Of a stretch of 39,593 bases of DNA, positions 6,699 through 16,801 are shown piece by piece. Position 1 is the stretch's first letter, and every line of letters starts with the position of its first letter. Below the pieces are notes generated by a model, which had not been told where the DNA came from, did not search any database, and saw only the letters and a program-made list of their open reading frames with translations. Source of the stretch: an uncultured Parabacteroides sp. (lineage in GTDB: Bacteria; Bacteroidota; Bacteroidia; Bacteroidales; Tannerellaceae); assembly GCA_934725305.1 (NCBI GenBank), contig CAKVBA010000025.1:1-39593 (forward strand). Direction: 5' to 3'. A program made the translations under genes and the position numbers.

Positions 6699-9326
6699 CT
6701 ACTTCTTCAACGCAGCCATGCTCTCTTCGATCGATTTGATCTTGCTTTCAGCATCGGCCTGCTTTTTACGCTCCATCTCAATCACCTTGGCAGGAGCTTT
6801 GCAGACAAAGTTTTCGTTGCTCAGTTTCTTCATCACGGATGCCAAGAAACCTTGCTGATATTTCAACTCTTCTGCCAACTTTGCCAACTCTTCGTCCACA
6901 TTGACCAATGCGCCTAAAGGAACGGCATATTCAGTTGTACGAACCAGGAAAGGAACAGCTCCTGCTGCCTTTTCTGCTACCTTGTCGATAGACGACAAGT
7001 TACACATTTTGGCAATTACACAGTTGAAAGTATCATTGTGTTCGCCCAACACCTGCAAACTCAACGGCTCTTTGTTCGGGATATTCTTCTGCAGACGAAC
7101 CGTACGGACACCACCGATAATCTCTTTTACAATCTCAAAGTTGTTCAAGAAATCCTCATCAACAGGTGCTACTGCCGGCATCTGTGCAACCATCAGACTT
7201 TCACCCTCCTTGCGAGTTTCCAATGCCTGCCACAACTCTTCCGTAATAAACGGCATGAACGGATGAAGCAGACGAAGCAACGCATCGAAGAATCCTAATG
7301 TGGCTTCATAAGTAGCCTTGTCAACCGGCTGCTGATAGCCCGGCTTAACCATTTCCAGATACCAAGAAGAGAACTCGTCCCAGAACAGCTTGTAAACAGC
7401 CATCAAGGCTTCGCTCAAACGATATTTCTCGAATGAATCATCCACCTCGGCAATTGTCTTGTCCAACTGCATCTTGAACCACTTGATGGCAACAGCTGCC
7501 GATTCAGGTTGTTCTGCCGATTCACTGACAGTCCAGCCCTTCACCAAACGGAAGGCATTCCATATCTTGTTGTTGAAGTTACGTCCCTGTTCACACAATG
7601 CTTCATCAAAAGGAATATCGTTGCCGGCAGGTGCGGCCAACATCAATCCCATACGCACGCCATCTGCACCGTACTGCTCGATCAGCTTCAATGGATCAGG
7701 AGAGTTACCCAACGATTTAGACATCTTACGGCCCAGTTTGTCACGAACGATACCGGTGAAGTAAACATTCTTGAACGGCATCTTTCCTTTATATTCATAG
7801 CCTGCCATAATCATACGGGCTACCCAGAAGAAGATGATGTCCGGACCTGTTACCAAGTCGCTTGTCGGATAGTAATAGTTGATCTCTTCATTGTCCGGCT
7901 CATTGATACCGTTAAACAAAGAGATAGGCCACAACCAAGAAGAAAACCAAGTATCCAGACAATCTTCGTCCTGACGCAAATCGGCTTCGGTCAAGTTAGC
8001 ATTACCTGTCTTTTCCTTAGCCAATTCCAAAGCCTTCGCTGCTGTTTCGGCTACGACATAGCCACCTTCCGGAAGGAAGTAAGCCGGAATACGATGACCC
8101 CACCACAACTGACGGCTGATACACCAGTCTTTGATGTTCTCCATCCAATAGCGATAGGTGTTCTTGAACTTCGGAGGATAGAACTTGATATCATCCTTCA
8201 TAACCGGTTCCAAAGCGATCTGAGCCAGGTGTTCCATCTTCAAGAACCACTGCATAGACAACTTCGGCTCGATAGGCACACTGGTACGTTCAGAATAACC
8301 CACCTTGTTTTCATAGGCTTCAACCTTTTCCATCAAGCCAGCCTCTTCCAGATCTTTCTCAATCTGTTTACGGACATCGAAACGATCCATACCCACATAC
8401 AGACCGGCAGCTTCGCTCAATGTTCCATTGTCGTTGAAGATATCAATAGAGGGCAAATTATATTTTTCACCCAACATATAGTCATTCACATCATGAGCCG
8501 GAGTCACCTTCAGACAACCTGTACCGAATTCAACATCCACATAGTCGTCTTCGATAACCGGAATCACACGACCCACCAACGGAACAATCACCTTCTTACC
8601 CTTCAACCACTGGTTTTTCGGGTCGTTGGGATTGATACACATTGCTGTATCACCCATGATTGTTTCCGGACGTGTTGTAGCAACCACTGCATAACGGCCT
8701 TCGGCATCGCCTTCTACTTTATAACGAAGGTAGTAAAGCTTACTGTGCTCTTCTTTATAGATAACCTCTTCGTCCGACAAAGCTGTCAGTGCCTTCGGAT
8801 CCCAGTTAACCATACGCACACCTCGATAGATCAGGCCCTTGTTGTATAAGTCAACGAACACCTTGATCACACTCTCAGAACGCACTTCGTCCATGGTAAA
8901 AGAGGTGCGGTCCCAATCACATGAAGCACCCAGCTTGCGAAGCTGCTTCAAGATGATACCACCATGTTCTTCCTTCCATGCCCAAGCATGTTTCAAGAAC
9001 TCTTCACGAGTCAGATCGGTCTTCTTTATTCCTTCTTGAGCCAACTTGTTTACCACCTTTGCCTCTGTAGCGATAGAAGCATGGTCTGTACCCGGAACCC
9101 AACAAGCATTCTTTCCCATCATGCGAGCACGACGGATCAAAATATCCTGAATAGTATTATTCAACATGTGACCCATGTGCAATACTCCGGTGACGTTTGG
9201 CGGCGGAATTACGATTGTATATGGTTCACGACCATCTGGCTTTGATTTAAAAAAGCCATTGTCCAACCAGTACTGATACCACTTCCCCTCAACCTCAGCA
9301 GGATTGTACTTACTTGCAATTTCCAT
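6699..9326 (-). CDS. valS: Valine--tRNA ligase
   Basis: 875 aa, the usual length for bacterial ValRS. This cytoplasmic class I synthetase charges tRNA-Val with valine and edits misactivated threonine. The HIGH-type signature is [14 protein letters not shown] (residues 41-54) and the KMSKS loop is [11 protein letters not shown] (about 530). The editing-domain region carries [10 protein letters not shown] (about 217-226). The C-terminal end (about 805-875) is a charged coiled coil with [14 protein letters not shown], typical of ValRS tRNA-binding arms. The start at 9326 gives [20 protein letters not shown], the normal N-terminus. A promoter and a terminator bracket it, so it is probably a single-gene unit. 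Confidence 0.98.
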   Translation of the reverse strand: MEIASKYNPAEVEGKWYQYWLDNGFFKSKPDGREPYTIVIPPPNVTGVLHMGHMLNNTIQDILIRRARMMGKNACWVPGTDHASIATEAKVVNKLAQEGIKKTDLTREEFLKHAWAWKEEHGGIILKQLRKLGASCDWDRTSFTMDEVRSESVIKVFVDLYNKGLIYRGVRMVNWDPKALTALSDEEVIYKEEHSKLYYLRYKVEGDAEGRYAVVATTRPETIMGDTAMCINPNDPKNQWLKGKKVIVPLVGRVIPVIEDDYVDVEFGTGCLKVTPAHDVNDYMLGEKYNLPSIDIFNDNGTLSEAAGLYVGMDRFDVRKQIEKDLEEAGLMEKVEAYENKVGYSERTSVPIEPKLSMQWFLKMEHLAQIALEPVMKDDIKFYPPKFKNTYRYWMENIKDWCISRQLWWGHRIPAYFLPEGGYVVAETAAKALELAKEKTGNANLTEADLRQDEDCLDTWFSSWLWPISLFNGINEPDNEEINYYYPTSDLVTGPDIIFFWVARMIMAGYEYKGKMPFKNVYFTGIVRDKLGRKMSKSLGNSPDPLKLIEQYGADGVRMGLMLAAPAGNDIPFDEALCEQGRNFNNKIWNAFRLVKGWTVSESAEQPESAAVAIKWFKMQLDKTIAEVDDSFEKYRLSEALMAVYKLFWDEFSSWYLEMVKPGYQQPVDKATYEATLGFFDALLRLLHPFMPFITEELWQALETRKEGESLMVAQMPAVAPVDEDFLNNFEIVKEIIGGVRTVRLQKNIPNKEPLSLQVLGEHNDTFNCVIAKMCNLSSIDKVAEKAAGAVPFLVRTTEYAVPLGALVNVDEELAKLAEELKYQQGFLASVMKKLSNENFVCKAPAKVIEMERKKQADAESKIKSIEESMAALKK

Positions 9327-9367
9327 GATTTTATACTTTTCTTTATATAGCTCTATTTTTCAAGCCA

Positions 9368-9397
9368 CAAAAATACAAAGAATATTATGGATTGCAA
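9368..9397 (-). promoter_or_regulatory. valS promoter
   Basis: Minus strand: TTG at 9397-9395, 19 bp, then TATTTTTG at 9375-9368, matching the Bacteroidota -33/-7 pattern. The ATG lies about 42 nt downstream. Confidence 0.65.
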
Positions 9398-9428
9398 GTC
9401 ATAATATTCTGAATAAATCTTTATATTC

Positions 9429-11771
9429 CTATTCATTATTAAGACTATCAACAGGATTCCGACGTGCCACTCGCCAGATTTGCCCAATAATAGAGACAAA
9501 CGCCACCCATAGAGTGATAAACAGAGCCACCACAATCAGATACCAGGGAAACTCTATCCGGTTATAGAAACCATCCAGATAATCACGAATAGCCAAAATA
9601 CTGATTGGTATGGCCAACAGGGCTGCCACCAATGACAATGCCACGAATTGCTTCGACAGACTCCATACAACCCGCCACACTTCAGCACCCATCACTTTAG
9701 AAAGAGCAATCCGTTTACTCTGCTGCTCTGTATAGCTGACCGACATCGCCAATAAACCAAAAGCCGAAATCAAAATAGAGATTATCATGAAGCAAAGAAC
9801 AAATATCATGGTGCATTGCTCGCCTTTCAACTCCTGACTGATATAATCATCGATATAAAACATTCTAAGATTCTTGGGACTTCCCAATAATTCTTGACAC
9901 ACCTTGTACGAAGTTTTCCCAATGGCATCAATAGCCACATTGTAATCGCCTCGTGTATGAACCAACAAAGCAAAAGGTCGAACTCCAGGAGATGTTAATT
10001 GCACTGCATTATGCGAATCGAACAAAGCTTCTGTCAACGGGCTCAATGAACGAAACTCTTTGATTACACCACATACATTATATGTAGAAGTTCCATCGTC
10101 GTTCTTTCCAAAATAGTTCTTTTCGGGAGAAAGATTATACCGCCTACGGGTTTCGTCGGTCACCCACAACATTCCGGGCAACGGTTCGGTCCACTGTTCC
10201 TCTACCTCAAACCCCAACATATTGAAACTGACACTATCCATGTAAGAAAGCAGCAACCAGGATGTTTTCTCTTCATCGGGTTCGTCCACACCACATTCTA
10301 TGCAGAAAATCGGGATATTCCGTGTAAGACCTATCTCTTCCACTTGAGGCAAAGCCTTTAATCTCTGTTGTAAAACCCGCTGTTTATCCAAAGGTATTCC
10401 ATCTGTTCTTATCAATGCCATATCTTTCGTATCATAACCTAAGGGCAATGTTATCAAATGATGTATCTGCATAGCCATAGTCAGCCCCATCGCAATCAAC
10501 ACAGTACTGATAATATTCTGAATCACAATAAAGACGCGGCTAAACAGTTGCTTATTGTATAACCGAAAGCTGCCTTTCACTATATCAAGAGGCTGAAAAC
10601 GAGACATAATCAATGCAGGGAATAATCCTGAGACAACACTCACGAACAGTAAAAACAACAAGAACGCCACGACAAAATCCACTTGCGGGACTAATATAAT
10701 TTGTGTTTCGAGCAGATTGTCTGCATAGGGTTTTATTATCCATGCAATCAGGTAACCCATGGCTCCACAAGTAAATGTAAAAAGAGTTGATTCTGCCAAA
10801 TACCGAAGTACAATCTGACCGGATGAATCACCCAACAACCGACGCGTTGCCATTTCATGAGCTCGCTTCCCTGTTTGAGACACAGCCAGATTGATATAAT
10901 TAAAGAGGGCAGAAATTAATAAAACCAAAGCTACAACCAAAAATATTTGCACCAATGCACGGTTTCCCTTACGCCACAATGTATCACCGGTGTTGTTCAA
11001 AGGAGAGAAATGTAATTCGTCCCAACGGGTTAATGAAGCGCCCCATGTAAAAGAATTATCCGTATTGGTCTCGGTCCAATAATCCCAGCAACCCATATAC
11101 TGATCGAGTAGTTTACGAGTAACTTGTTCGAGAGAAGCTCCTTCGTTTAAAACAACAAAAGAGACAGCGGCACCAAAATCTTCCATCCAAAGGAAATCTT
11201 TTTCCACCAATTTAACAGGAATGATCATATCAATCGGTTTCAACAATTCCTGTTTGGCAAAACTCTTCAACACACCCGCAACCTTCAATTTCCCTTTCTC
11301 CGGATAATTCACAACCTGCCCGATGGGATCTTCATTTCCAAATGCTTTATAAGCAAACTCCTCGGAAAGGACTACTTCATCAGATTGTATCCGCTTAATA
11401 GGCGAAGCGGGTGTCAACCATTCATAAGTAAACATCTCAAAGTAATTGGGATCGACAGCCATAGCTTTCACTTGATAAAGATCATCTTCCACCAGAATAT
11501 CCAATTCTTCAAGGGGAACCGCACGTGTCCATGATGCAATCTCCGGAATAGCCGGAAACAGTTCCGGAGCTGCACCTATAGGCATCCGGATGCGTTCTCC
11601 AAAACCGGCAGCATACAATTTTTGCGCTAAAGGTTGATTGTTTCCAATACTAAATTCGGTCTTGGCATATGAAGCAAGCAAAACAACAAAACCTAAAGCA
11701 ATAGACAACCCCAAAAACTGAATTGCTGTATATAGCTTATTCCGACTCAAAAAGATGAAATATGTTTTCAT
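9429..11771 (-). CDS. FtsX/MacB-type ABC transporter permease, orphan
   Basis: 780 aa. The layout is that of the large Bacteroidota FtsX permeases: an N-terminal span at about 18-36 (LYTAIQFLGLSIALGFVVLL), a periplasmic MacB-like domain, three spans at about 280-400 with the FtsX signature region (ALFNYINLAVSQTGKRAHEM), another span near 425 (FIVIQNIISTVLIAMGLTM), a second periplasmic domain, and three C-terminal spans from about 660 (FVLCFMIISILISAFGLLAM) to the end. Such proteins work with a separate ATPase in mechanotransmission, export or lipoprotein handling. No ATPase gene is adjacent, so the partner must lie elsewhere. Cargo unknown. Confidence 0.88.
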   Translation of the reverse strand: MKTYFIFLSRNKLYTAIQFLGLSIALGFVVLLASYAKTEFSIGNNQPLAQKLYAAGFGERIRMPIGAAPELFPAIPEIASWTRAVPLEELDILVEDDLYQVKAMAVDPNYFEMFTYEWLTPASPIKRIQSDEVVLSEEFAYKAFGNEDPIGQVVNYPEKGKLKVAGVLKSFAKQELLKPIDMIIPVKLVEKDFLWMEDFGAAVSFVVLNEGASLEQVTRKLLDQYMGCWDYWTETNTDNSFTWGASLTRWDELHFSPLNNTGDTLWRKGNRALVQIFLVVALVLLISALFNYINLAVSQTGKRAHEMATRRLLGDSSGQIVLRYLAESTLFTFTCGAMGYLIAWIIKPYADNLLETQIILVPQVDFVVAFLLFLLFVSVVSGLFPALIMSRFQPLDIVKGSFRLYNKQLFSRVFIVIQNIISTVLIAMGLTMAMQIHHLITLPLGYDTKDMALIRTDGIPLDKQRVLQQRLKALPQVEEIGLTRNIPIFCIECGVDEPDEEKTSWLLLSYMDSVSFNMLGFEVEEQWTEPLPGMLWVTDETRRRYNLSPEKNYFGKNDDGTSTYNVCGVIKEFRSLSPLTEALFDSHNAVQLTSPGVRPFALLVHTRGDYNVAIDAIGKTSYKVCQELLGSPKNLRMFYIDDYISQELKGEQCTMIFVLCFMIISILISAFGLLAMSVSYTEQQSKRIALSKVMGAEVWRVVWSLSKQFVALSLVAALLAIPISILAIRDYLDGFYNRIEFPWYLIVVALFITLWVAFVSIIGQIWRVARRNPVDSLNNE

Positions 11772-11800
11772 TTCTTATTTTATTTAAGTTTGTTCATAAG

Positions 11801-11808
11801 CAAAGATA
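11801..11808 (-). promoter_or_regulatory. Putative -7 box for the FtsX-type permease
   Basis: TATCTTTG on the minus strand, about 30 nt upstream of the ATG, fits TAnnTTTG. No clear TTG element at the usual distance. Confidence 0.45.
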
Positions 11809-12246
11809 AACAGCTTGAAGTGTCCTCATAAACCCTTTCTTTCCTCTTTTTATCGGTTTGTATGAAAATCATACACAGTTCTGTCTAAATTTCATACACT
11901 CGCGTGTCTTGATCACTCTCTAATTTGTAACTACTCCAACAGGAGTTGGCTGAAGAGCCGTTTCAACAAAAGGTTACATCCTTTTCGGGAGAAAGCCCGA
12001 TGTCCTTCTTTTCATACAACGTTCGAACATGATTCGAACGGCATTCGAACGGTGTTCGAAAAGGGAGGGTTGAGACTATTTATAAAAAGTCTATAGACTC
12101 TTTGAGAAAAGTCTAGGGACTTTTTGTAAAAAGGGTATAGAGTCTTGAAAAAGCAGGCAGGCAAAACCTGAATACCGGCATATCATGATTTACTTTAAAA
12201 AACCTAAACAAACTATACATATCTAAAACGGAAAATAAAAATTCTA
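11809..12246. other. Gene-free region between divergent genes, with a phased repeat array
   Basis: No credible gene is seen here. The notable content is the array at 12021-12142 (separate entry) and a small palindrome CCAACAGGAGTTGG near 11937-11950. The region separates the minus-strand permease from the plus-strand RluA-like gene, so it also holds both of their promoters at its edges. Confidence 0.6.
12021..12142. repeat. Phased 11/22-bp intergenic array A
   Basis: Four 11-bp units begin at 12021, 12032, 12043 and 12054, each carrying TTCGAA (GTTCGAACATG, ATTCGAACGGC, ATTCGAACGGT, GTTCGAAAAGG). They are followed in the same 11-bp phase by 10-bp cores at 12089 (GTCTATAGAC), 12111 (GTCTAGGGAC) and 12133 (GGGTATAGAG), exactly 22 bp apart, with A/T-rich linkers such as TTTTTGTAAAAA. 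The same construction recurs near 18.0, 18.5, 24.7 and 24.9 kb. Confidence 0.85.
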
Positions 12247-12277
12247 TTGCAACATTCCGCAAATGCCAGTATCTTTG
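12247..12277 (+). promoter_or_regulatory. Promoter of the RluA-family gene
   Basis: TTG at 12247-12249, 20 bp, then TATCTTTG at 12270-12277: an excellent Bacteroidota -33/-7 pair. The open frame extends upstream over this promoter, so the true start must be downstream, at the ATG at 12298. Confidence 0.75.
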
Positions 12278-12297
12278 TCCTTTATTTCGCAACACAC

Positions 12298-13215
12298 ATG
12301 AGAAGACTTTCCAAGAATAAAAGAACGCCCTCTTCACAGGGTCCGAGAGGAAGAAAAGTGACCGTTACAGAAAATAGCACACTGCTTCCTTTCTTGTTTC
12401 AACTGCTTAGCCAGCAGAGTAAAACATCCGTCAAAGCTCTGCTCAGCAAGAGACAAATATATGTTAACGGAGCTGTTACAACTCAGTTCAACACCCCACT
12501 GGTTCCCGGTGATGAAGTATTGGTCAGCCATGAACGTGGCAAAGCGGTCTTCAACAATCCGCTGCTGAACATCATTTGGGAAGACAACTACCTGATCGTT
12601 GTCAACAAAAAAGAGGGATTGCTGTCTGTCCCGAACACACGGGTCAAAGAGCGTACAGCCTTCAGCTTGTTGAGCGATTATGTGCGTAAGTCTGATCCTC
12701 GCAATAAAATCTTTATTCTGCACCGCCTCGACCGTGACACATCGGGTCTGATGATTTTTGCCAAGACTATTGGTGTACAGAAGAAGATGCAGGAAAACTG
12801 GAATGAGGTCATTACCCAACGTAGTTATGTAGCTGTAGTAGAGGGTCGCCCTGAGAAAGATGTAGATCTGATCACCTCAAACCTGACCGAAAACAGCAAC
12901 ATGCAGGTGTTGGTGGCTTCCACCGGTGAAGGCAAAGAAGCTATTACTCGCTATCGTGTGGTACGCAGCAATGGCAGCTACTCGCTATTGGACTTAGACT
13001 TGGAGACCGGACGCAAGAACCAGATCCGTGTGCAGATGCAATCGATCGGACACCCAATCGCCGGTGACAACAAATATGGAGCCGAGACCGATCCTGCCGG
13101 ACGATTATTGCTACATGCCCGCAAGATTTGCTTCATCCATCCCGAAACCGGGGAAGAGCTGAAATTTGAAACTCATACGCCGGACGTATTCAATTCATTA
13201 ACAAAAAAATCATAA
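12298..13215 (+). CDS. RluA-family 23S rRNA-type pseudouridine synthase
   Basis: 305 aa from the ATG at 12298, which lies 21 nt after the -7 box. Residues about 20-85 form an S4-like RNA-binding domain (VKALLSKRQIYVNG then PGDEVLV). The catalytic domain has HRLDRDTSG at 142-150, with D145 the nucleophilic aspartate of the family, and ETGRKNQIRVQM followed by HPIAGDNKYG near 250-275, both standard RluA motifs. The enzyme isomerises uridine to pseudouridine in structured RNA, probably 23S rRNA; the exact site (RluC/RluD-type or other) cannot be told from sequence reading. The dsbD-like gene begins 17 bp after its stop and is probably co-transcribed. Confidence 0.9.
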   Translation: MRRLSKNKRTPSSQGPRGRKVTVTENSTLLPFLFQLLSQQSKTSVKALLSKRQIYVNGAVTTQFNTPLVPGDEVLVSHERGKAVFNNPLLNIIWEDNYLIVVNKKEGLLSVPNTRVKERTAFSLLSDYVRKSDPRNKIFILHRLDRDTSGLMIFAKTIGVQKKMQENWNEVITQRSYVAVVEGRPEKDVDLITSNLTENSNMQVLVASTGEGKEAITRYRVVRSNGSYSLLDLDLETGRKNQIRVQMQSIGHPIAGDNKYGAETDPAGRLLLHARKICFIHPETGEELKFETHTPDVFNSLTKKS

Positions 13216-13232
13216 AAGAGAGCTATTAAGAC

Positions 13233-15299
13233 ATGAAGAAACTAATTGTAACAATGTGGTTAGCCTTGATTGCGCTAACACTACAGGCTCAAATTCTTAC
13301 GCCTGTCAAATGGAAGATCAAACTGGAAGATCCCGGCACCGCAGAAAAGGCCGTTGTCTTTACTGCAACATCGGACAAAGGTTGGCATCTGTATGACATG
13401 AACCTGCCGAAGGGCGGTCCTGTTTCAACCTCCTTTACCTTTGAAGTGCTGAATGGAGCTGAACTGATCGGAACGCCAGAATCATCTCAGAAACCGACAA
13501 CCGTATTCGACGAGCAGTTCAATATGAACCTGCGCTGGTATCCGGGCACTGTATCCTTCACTCAAAAGTTTAAAGTAACAGATCCGGCCAAGTTCAAAAT
13601 GGAAGGTACAGTCGAGTTCATGGCTTGTAATGACGAGACCTGTCTGCCTCCCGACAACATCGGATTTGAGTTTGACAAGAAAAATATCCGTATGGATGCA
13701 GCAATAGCTTCAACCACCGCTGACGATTCTCAGACGGCACAAGCTGAAGAAGCAACACAAGAAACCGTGGCAGCTCAACCGACAGAAGATGCATCGGCTT
13801 TAGCAACCGACAAACCCTCAGAGGCTTCTACTCCTGTAGCGACTACACTGACTGATAGTCCGGAGCTATGGAAACCGGTTATGGACCAGCTGAAATCGTT
13901 TGGCGACTCTACCGTTTCTGCAACCGACACTTCATGGCTCTTTATCTTCTTTGCCGGATTCCTGGGAGGTTTGATCGCCCTGCTGACACCATGTGTATGG
14001 CCGATGATTCCTATGACAGTCAGCTTCTTCCTGAAGCGTACCAAAGACCGTAAGAAGGCGATCCGCGATGCCGTTACCTACGGTATGTCTATCATTATCA
14101 TCTACTTGGTAATGGGACTTCTCATCACCGGTCTGTTTGGCGCCAGTGCATTGAATGACCTTTCAACCAATGCAGTCTTCAACATTCTGTTCTTCCTGTT
14201 GTTGGTGGTATTTGCCATCTCATTCTTGGGAGCTTTCGAACTGGTATTGCCTTCATCATGGACCAACAAGATGGATACAAAAGCCGATTCTACAACCGGT
14301 ATCTTAAGTATCTTCTTTATGTCATTCACACTGGTACTTGTATCATTCTCATGTACCGGACCGATCATCGGAACACTGTTGGTTCAGGCTGCTTCTATGG
14401 GAACAGCTGTTGGACCGGCTATCGGCATGTTTGGCTTTGCCTTGGCTCTTTCTATCCCGTTCAGTCTCTTCGCCATCTTCCCCAACATGTTGCAAAGTAT
14501 GCCTAAATCGGGTGGTTGGTTGAACTCTGTAAAGGTTGTATTGGGATTCCTGGAATTGGCTTTGGCCCTGAAGTTCCTCTCTGTAGCCGACCTGGCTTAC
14601 GGTTGGCGTCTGTTAGACCGCGAAGTATTCATCGTTCTGTGGATTGTTATCTTCTGTATGTTGGGTGCTTATCTGTTGGGTAAAATCAAATTCAGCCACG
14701 ATAGCGACCTTCCTTACGTATCCGTTCCTCGCCTGTTCATGGCTATCATCTCGTTTGCGTTTGCTGTCTATATGGTTCCGGGCTTATGGGGCGCTCCGCT
14801 AAAGGCTATCAGTGCCTTTGCTCCACCGTTATATACACAAGACTTCAATCTATACAAGAGTGAAGTGCATGCAGCCTTCGACGATTATGAAGCTGGTATG
14901 GCCTATGCCAAGAAGACCAACAAACCGGTTATGATCGACTTCTCCGGATTCGGCTGCGTAAACTGCCGTAAGATGGAGGCTGCTGTATGGACCGATCCAA
15001 AGGTAAAACAGATCTTGGAAGAGGATTATGTATTGATCACATTGATTGTTGATGATAAGACAAAATTGCCGGCTCCTATCGAAATAGAAGAGAATGGCAA
15101 GACTCGTAAGCTGAAGACAATCGGTGACAAGTGGAGCTATCTGCAAAGAAGCAAGTTTGGTGCTAATGCACAGCCTTTCTACATCTTATTGGATGGAAAA
15201 GGCCAGCCGTTAGGTCCTTCGTATGCTTTTGATGAGGATGTTTCTAACTACATCCAATTCCTGCAGAAGGGATTGAAGCAGTTTCATTCTGCACAATAA
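13233..15299 (+). CDS. DsbD-like transmembrane thiol-disulfide interchange protein
   Basis: 688 aa. A signal peptide (MKKLIVTMWLALIALTLQAQ) leads to a periplasmic DsbD-alpha-like domain with CNDETCLPP (C132, C137). A low-complexity Ala/Thr/Glu linker (about 155-215) follows, then a multi-span membrane domain containing LTPCVWPMIPM (C254) and SFSCTGPIIGT (C374), the paired membrane cysteines that carry electrons across the inner membrane. The C-terminus is a periplasmic thioredoxin-like domain with GCVNC (C575, C578). All three redox pairs are intact, so it should pass cytoplasmic reducing power to periplasmic partners, for example for cytochrome maturation or disulfide repair. It closes the unit begun by the RluA-like gene and ends at a strong terminator. 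Confidence 0.92.
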   Translation: MKKLIVTMWLALIALTLQAQILTPVKWKIKLEDPGTAEKAVVFTATSDKGWHLYDMNLPKGGPVSTSFTFEVLNGAELIGTPESSQKPTTVFDEQFNMNLRWYPGTVSFTQKFKVTDPAKFKMEGTVEFMACNDETCLPPDNIGFEFDKKNIRMDAAIASTTADDSQTAQAEEATQETVAAQPTEDASALATDKPSEASTPVATTLTDSPELWKPVMDQLKSFGDSTVSATDTSWLFIFFAGFLGGLIALLTPCVWPMIPMTVSFFLKRTKDRKKAIRDAVTYGMSIIIIYLVMGLLITGLFGASALNDLSTNAVFNILFFLLLVVFAISFLGAFELVLPSSWTNKMDTKADSTTGILSIFFMSFTLVLVSFSCTGPIIGTLLVQAASMGTAVGPAIGMFGFALALSIPFSLFAIFPNMLQSMPKSGGWLNSVKVVLGFLELALALKFLSVADLAYGWRLLDREVFIVLWIVIFCMLGAYLLGKIKFSHDSDLPYVSVPRLFMAIISFAFAVYMVPGLWGAPLKAISAFAPPLYTQDFNLYKSEVHAAFDDYEAGMAYAKKTNKPVMIDFSGFGCVNCRKMEAAVWTDPKVKQILEEDYVLITLIVDDKTKLPAPIEIEENGKTRKLKTIGDKWSYLQRSKFGANAQPFYILLDGKGQPLGPSYAFDEDVSNYIQFLQKGLKQFHSAQ

Positions 15300-15319
15300 T
15301 TTATAACTCAATAAGACAA

Positions 15320-15358
15320 GGGGCTGTGTCAATAAGCTAATTTGACACAGCCCCTTTT
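15320..15358 (+). terminator. Terminator after the dsbD-like gene
   Basis: GGGGCTGTGTCA (15320-15331) pairs perfectly with TGACACAGCCCC (15343-15354), a 12-bp stem, followed by TTTT. It resembles the GAGGCTGCRTCAAAA hairpins near tRNA-Leu, hisS and the YugP-like gene. Confidence 0.85.
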
Positions 15359-15402
15359 AGGTGTTTCAGAACAAACAAAACATATATAATACTATATACA
15401 TT

Positions 15403-16188
15403 ATGAGCACAAAACAAGAAAAAATGGAAGCCTTTGGCCGACTCCTGGATATCCTGGACGAGCTGAGGGAGAAATGTCCTTGGGACCGCAAGCAGACCAA
15501 CGAAAGCCTGCGTACCAACACTATCGAAGAGACGTACGAACTTTGCGATGCCATCATGAAAAATAACAATGAGAACATCAAGAAGGAGCTGGGCGACCTG
15601 CTGCTACATGTGGCCTTCTATGCTAAGATTGGTGAAGAGAAAGAGGCCTTCGACATCAAGAATGTATGTGACAGTCTTTGCGATAAACTGATTTATCGCC
15701 ATCCACATGTATTTGGCGACACTACAGCCGAAACAGCCAACAAGGTGGAACAAAACTGGGAACAACTGAAACTGAAAGAAAAGGGTGGAAACAAGACTGT
15801 ACTGGAAGGTGTTCCTGCCTCATTGCCCTCTATTGTGAAAGCATATCGCATTCAAGACAAAGTACGCAATGTAGGCTTCGACTGGGAAGAGCGAGATCAG
15901 GTATGGGACAAAGTGCATGAAGAATTTGATGAATTGAAAACCGAGATCAACCGTATGGATGCCGATAAGATGGAAGCAGAATTTGGAGACCTTTTCTTCA
16001 GTCTGATCAATGCCGCACGTCTTTACAAGATCAACCCGGACAATGCCTTGGAACGCACCAATCAAAAGTTCATCCGCCGATTCAACTATCTGGAAGCTCA
16101 CACAATCCAAGAAGGACGCTCTCTGAAGGATATGTCATTGGAAGAAATGGATCAAATCTGGAATGAAGCAAAAGCCGAAGGGTTATAA
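15403..16188 (+). CDS. mazG: Nucleoside triphosphate pyrophosphohydrolase MazG
   Basis: 261 aa from the ATG at 15403; the longer frame would start inside the terminator region. Two tandem MazG domains are visible. The first has CPWDRKQT, then EETYELCDA and KELGDLLLHV; the second has FDWEERDQVWDKVHEEFDEL and EAEFGDLFFSLINAARLY. The EExxE and ExxD residues that bind the metal are present in both. The enzyme hydrolyses NTPs or dNTPs to the monophosphate and pyrophosphate, cleaning the nucleotide pool; in some bacteria it also lowers (p)ppGpp. It is the last of the plus-strand genes and faces the Spy-like gene tail to tail. Confidence 0.93.
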   Translation: MSTKQEKMEAFGRLLDILDELREKCPWDRKQTNESLRTNTIEETYELCDAIMKNNNENIKKELGDLLLHVAFYAKIGEEKEAFDIKNVCDSLCDKLIYRHPHVFGDTTAETANKVEQNWEQLKLKEKGGNKTVLEGVPASLPSIVKAYRIQDKVRNVGFDWEERDQVWDKVHEEFDELKTEINRMDADKMEAEFGDLFFSLINAARLYKINPDNALERTNQKFIRRFNYLEAHTIQEGRSLKDMSLEEMDQIWNEAKAEGL

Positions 16189-16296
16189 AAACAAAAGGGG
16201 AACCGACATCACGTCGCCACCCCTCCCTTAACTTAAACGCCAAAACTAAATCTAAACAAAAAACACAAATAATGATAATATCTTTCTACTACAAAT

Positions 16297-16755
16297 TCAA
16301 TTCTTTTTCTTTCCACCATCTCCCTTCATAAAACTACGAGCGAACTTATATTCCGCTTCGCGGTATTTATAAAGCTTCTCTGGAGATAGAATCTTCTTGA
16401 ATTTCTCGTAATATTCTTTTTCCAATTGAGCCTCTTTCAAACGAACATCCAAACATTCGTCTATAGCTCTTGTGTAATCAGCATCTGTCAACTGTTCCTT
16501 ATGATGCACCTTGCGATAAAACTTTCTACTGCAATGCCCGAGTTCAAACATCTTCTCTCGAAACTCATTACAGAGAGGAATGAATTTCTCAGCCTCTTCA
16601 GGCGTCAACCCCACTTCTGCTGTAATGTAAGCATTACGCTTAGCTAAAAACGCTTCTTTATCAAAATGCCTTCCAGATTTATTCCCCTGTGCAAATGCAC
16701 TAACGGAGAGCAGAACTGAAAACGCCACAAATGTAATAAAATATATTTTACGCAT
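16297..16755 (-). CDS. Secreted Spy/CpxP-like helical protein
   Basis: 152 aa with a clear signal peptide (MRKIYFITFVAFSVLLSVSAFAQ). The mature part is almost all helix and rich in Lys/Glu, with LTPEEAEKFIPL near 50 and LSPEKLYKYREAE near 125. These LTxxQ-like turns place it with small periplasmic Spy/CpxP-type chaperones or sensors. It is the third gene after an ECF sigma factor and a membrane protein, so the three probably form one envelope-stress unit in which this protein is either an output or a sensor. Family assignment is by helix pattern only. Confidence 0.7.
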   Translation of the reverse strand: MRKIYFITFVAFSVLLSVSAFAQGNKSGRHFDKEAFLAKRNAYITAEVGLTPEEAEKFIPLCNEFREKMFELGHCSRKFYRKVHHKEQLTDADYTRAIDECLDVRLKEAQLEKEYYEKFKKILSPEKLYKYREAEYKFARSFMKGDGGKKKN

Positions 16756-16801
16756 ACAATTATTATATCAATAAAAATACCTATTTAACCTTTTTTATAC
16801 T

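Noticed and set aside
7509..8849. 446-codon open frame on the plus strand
   Set aside because: It lies wholly antisense to valS, has an unlikely His/Cys-rich composition and is explained by the codon pattern of valS.
16193..16224. Hairpin after mazG as terminator
   Set aside because: GGGG...CCCC and CGAC...GTCG pair around it, but there are mismatches between them and no T-run follows.
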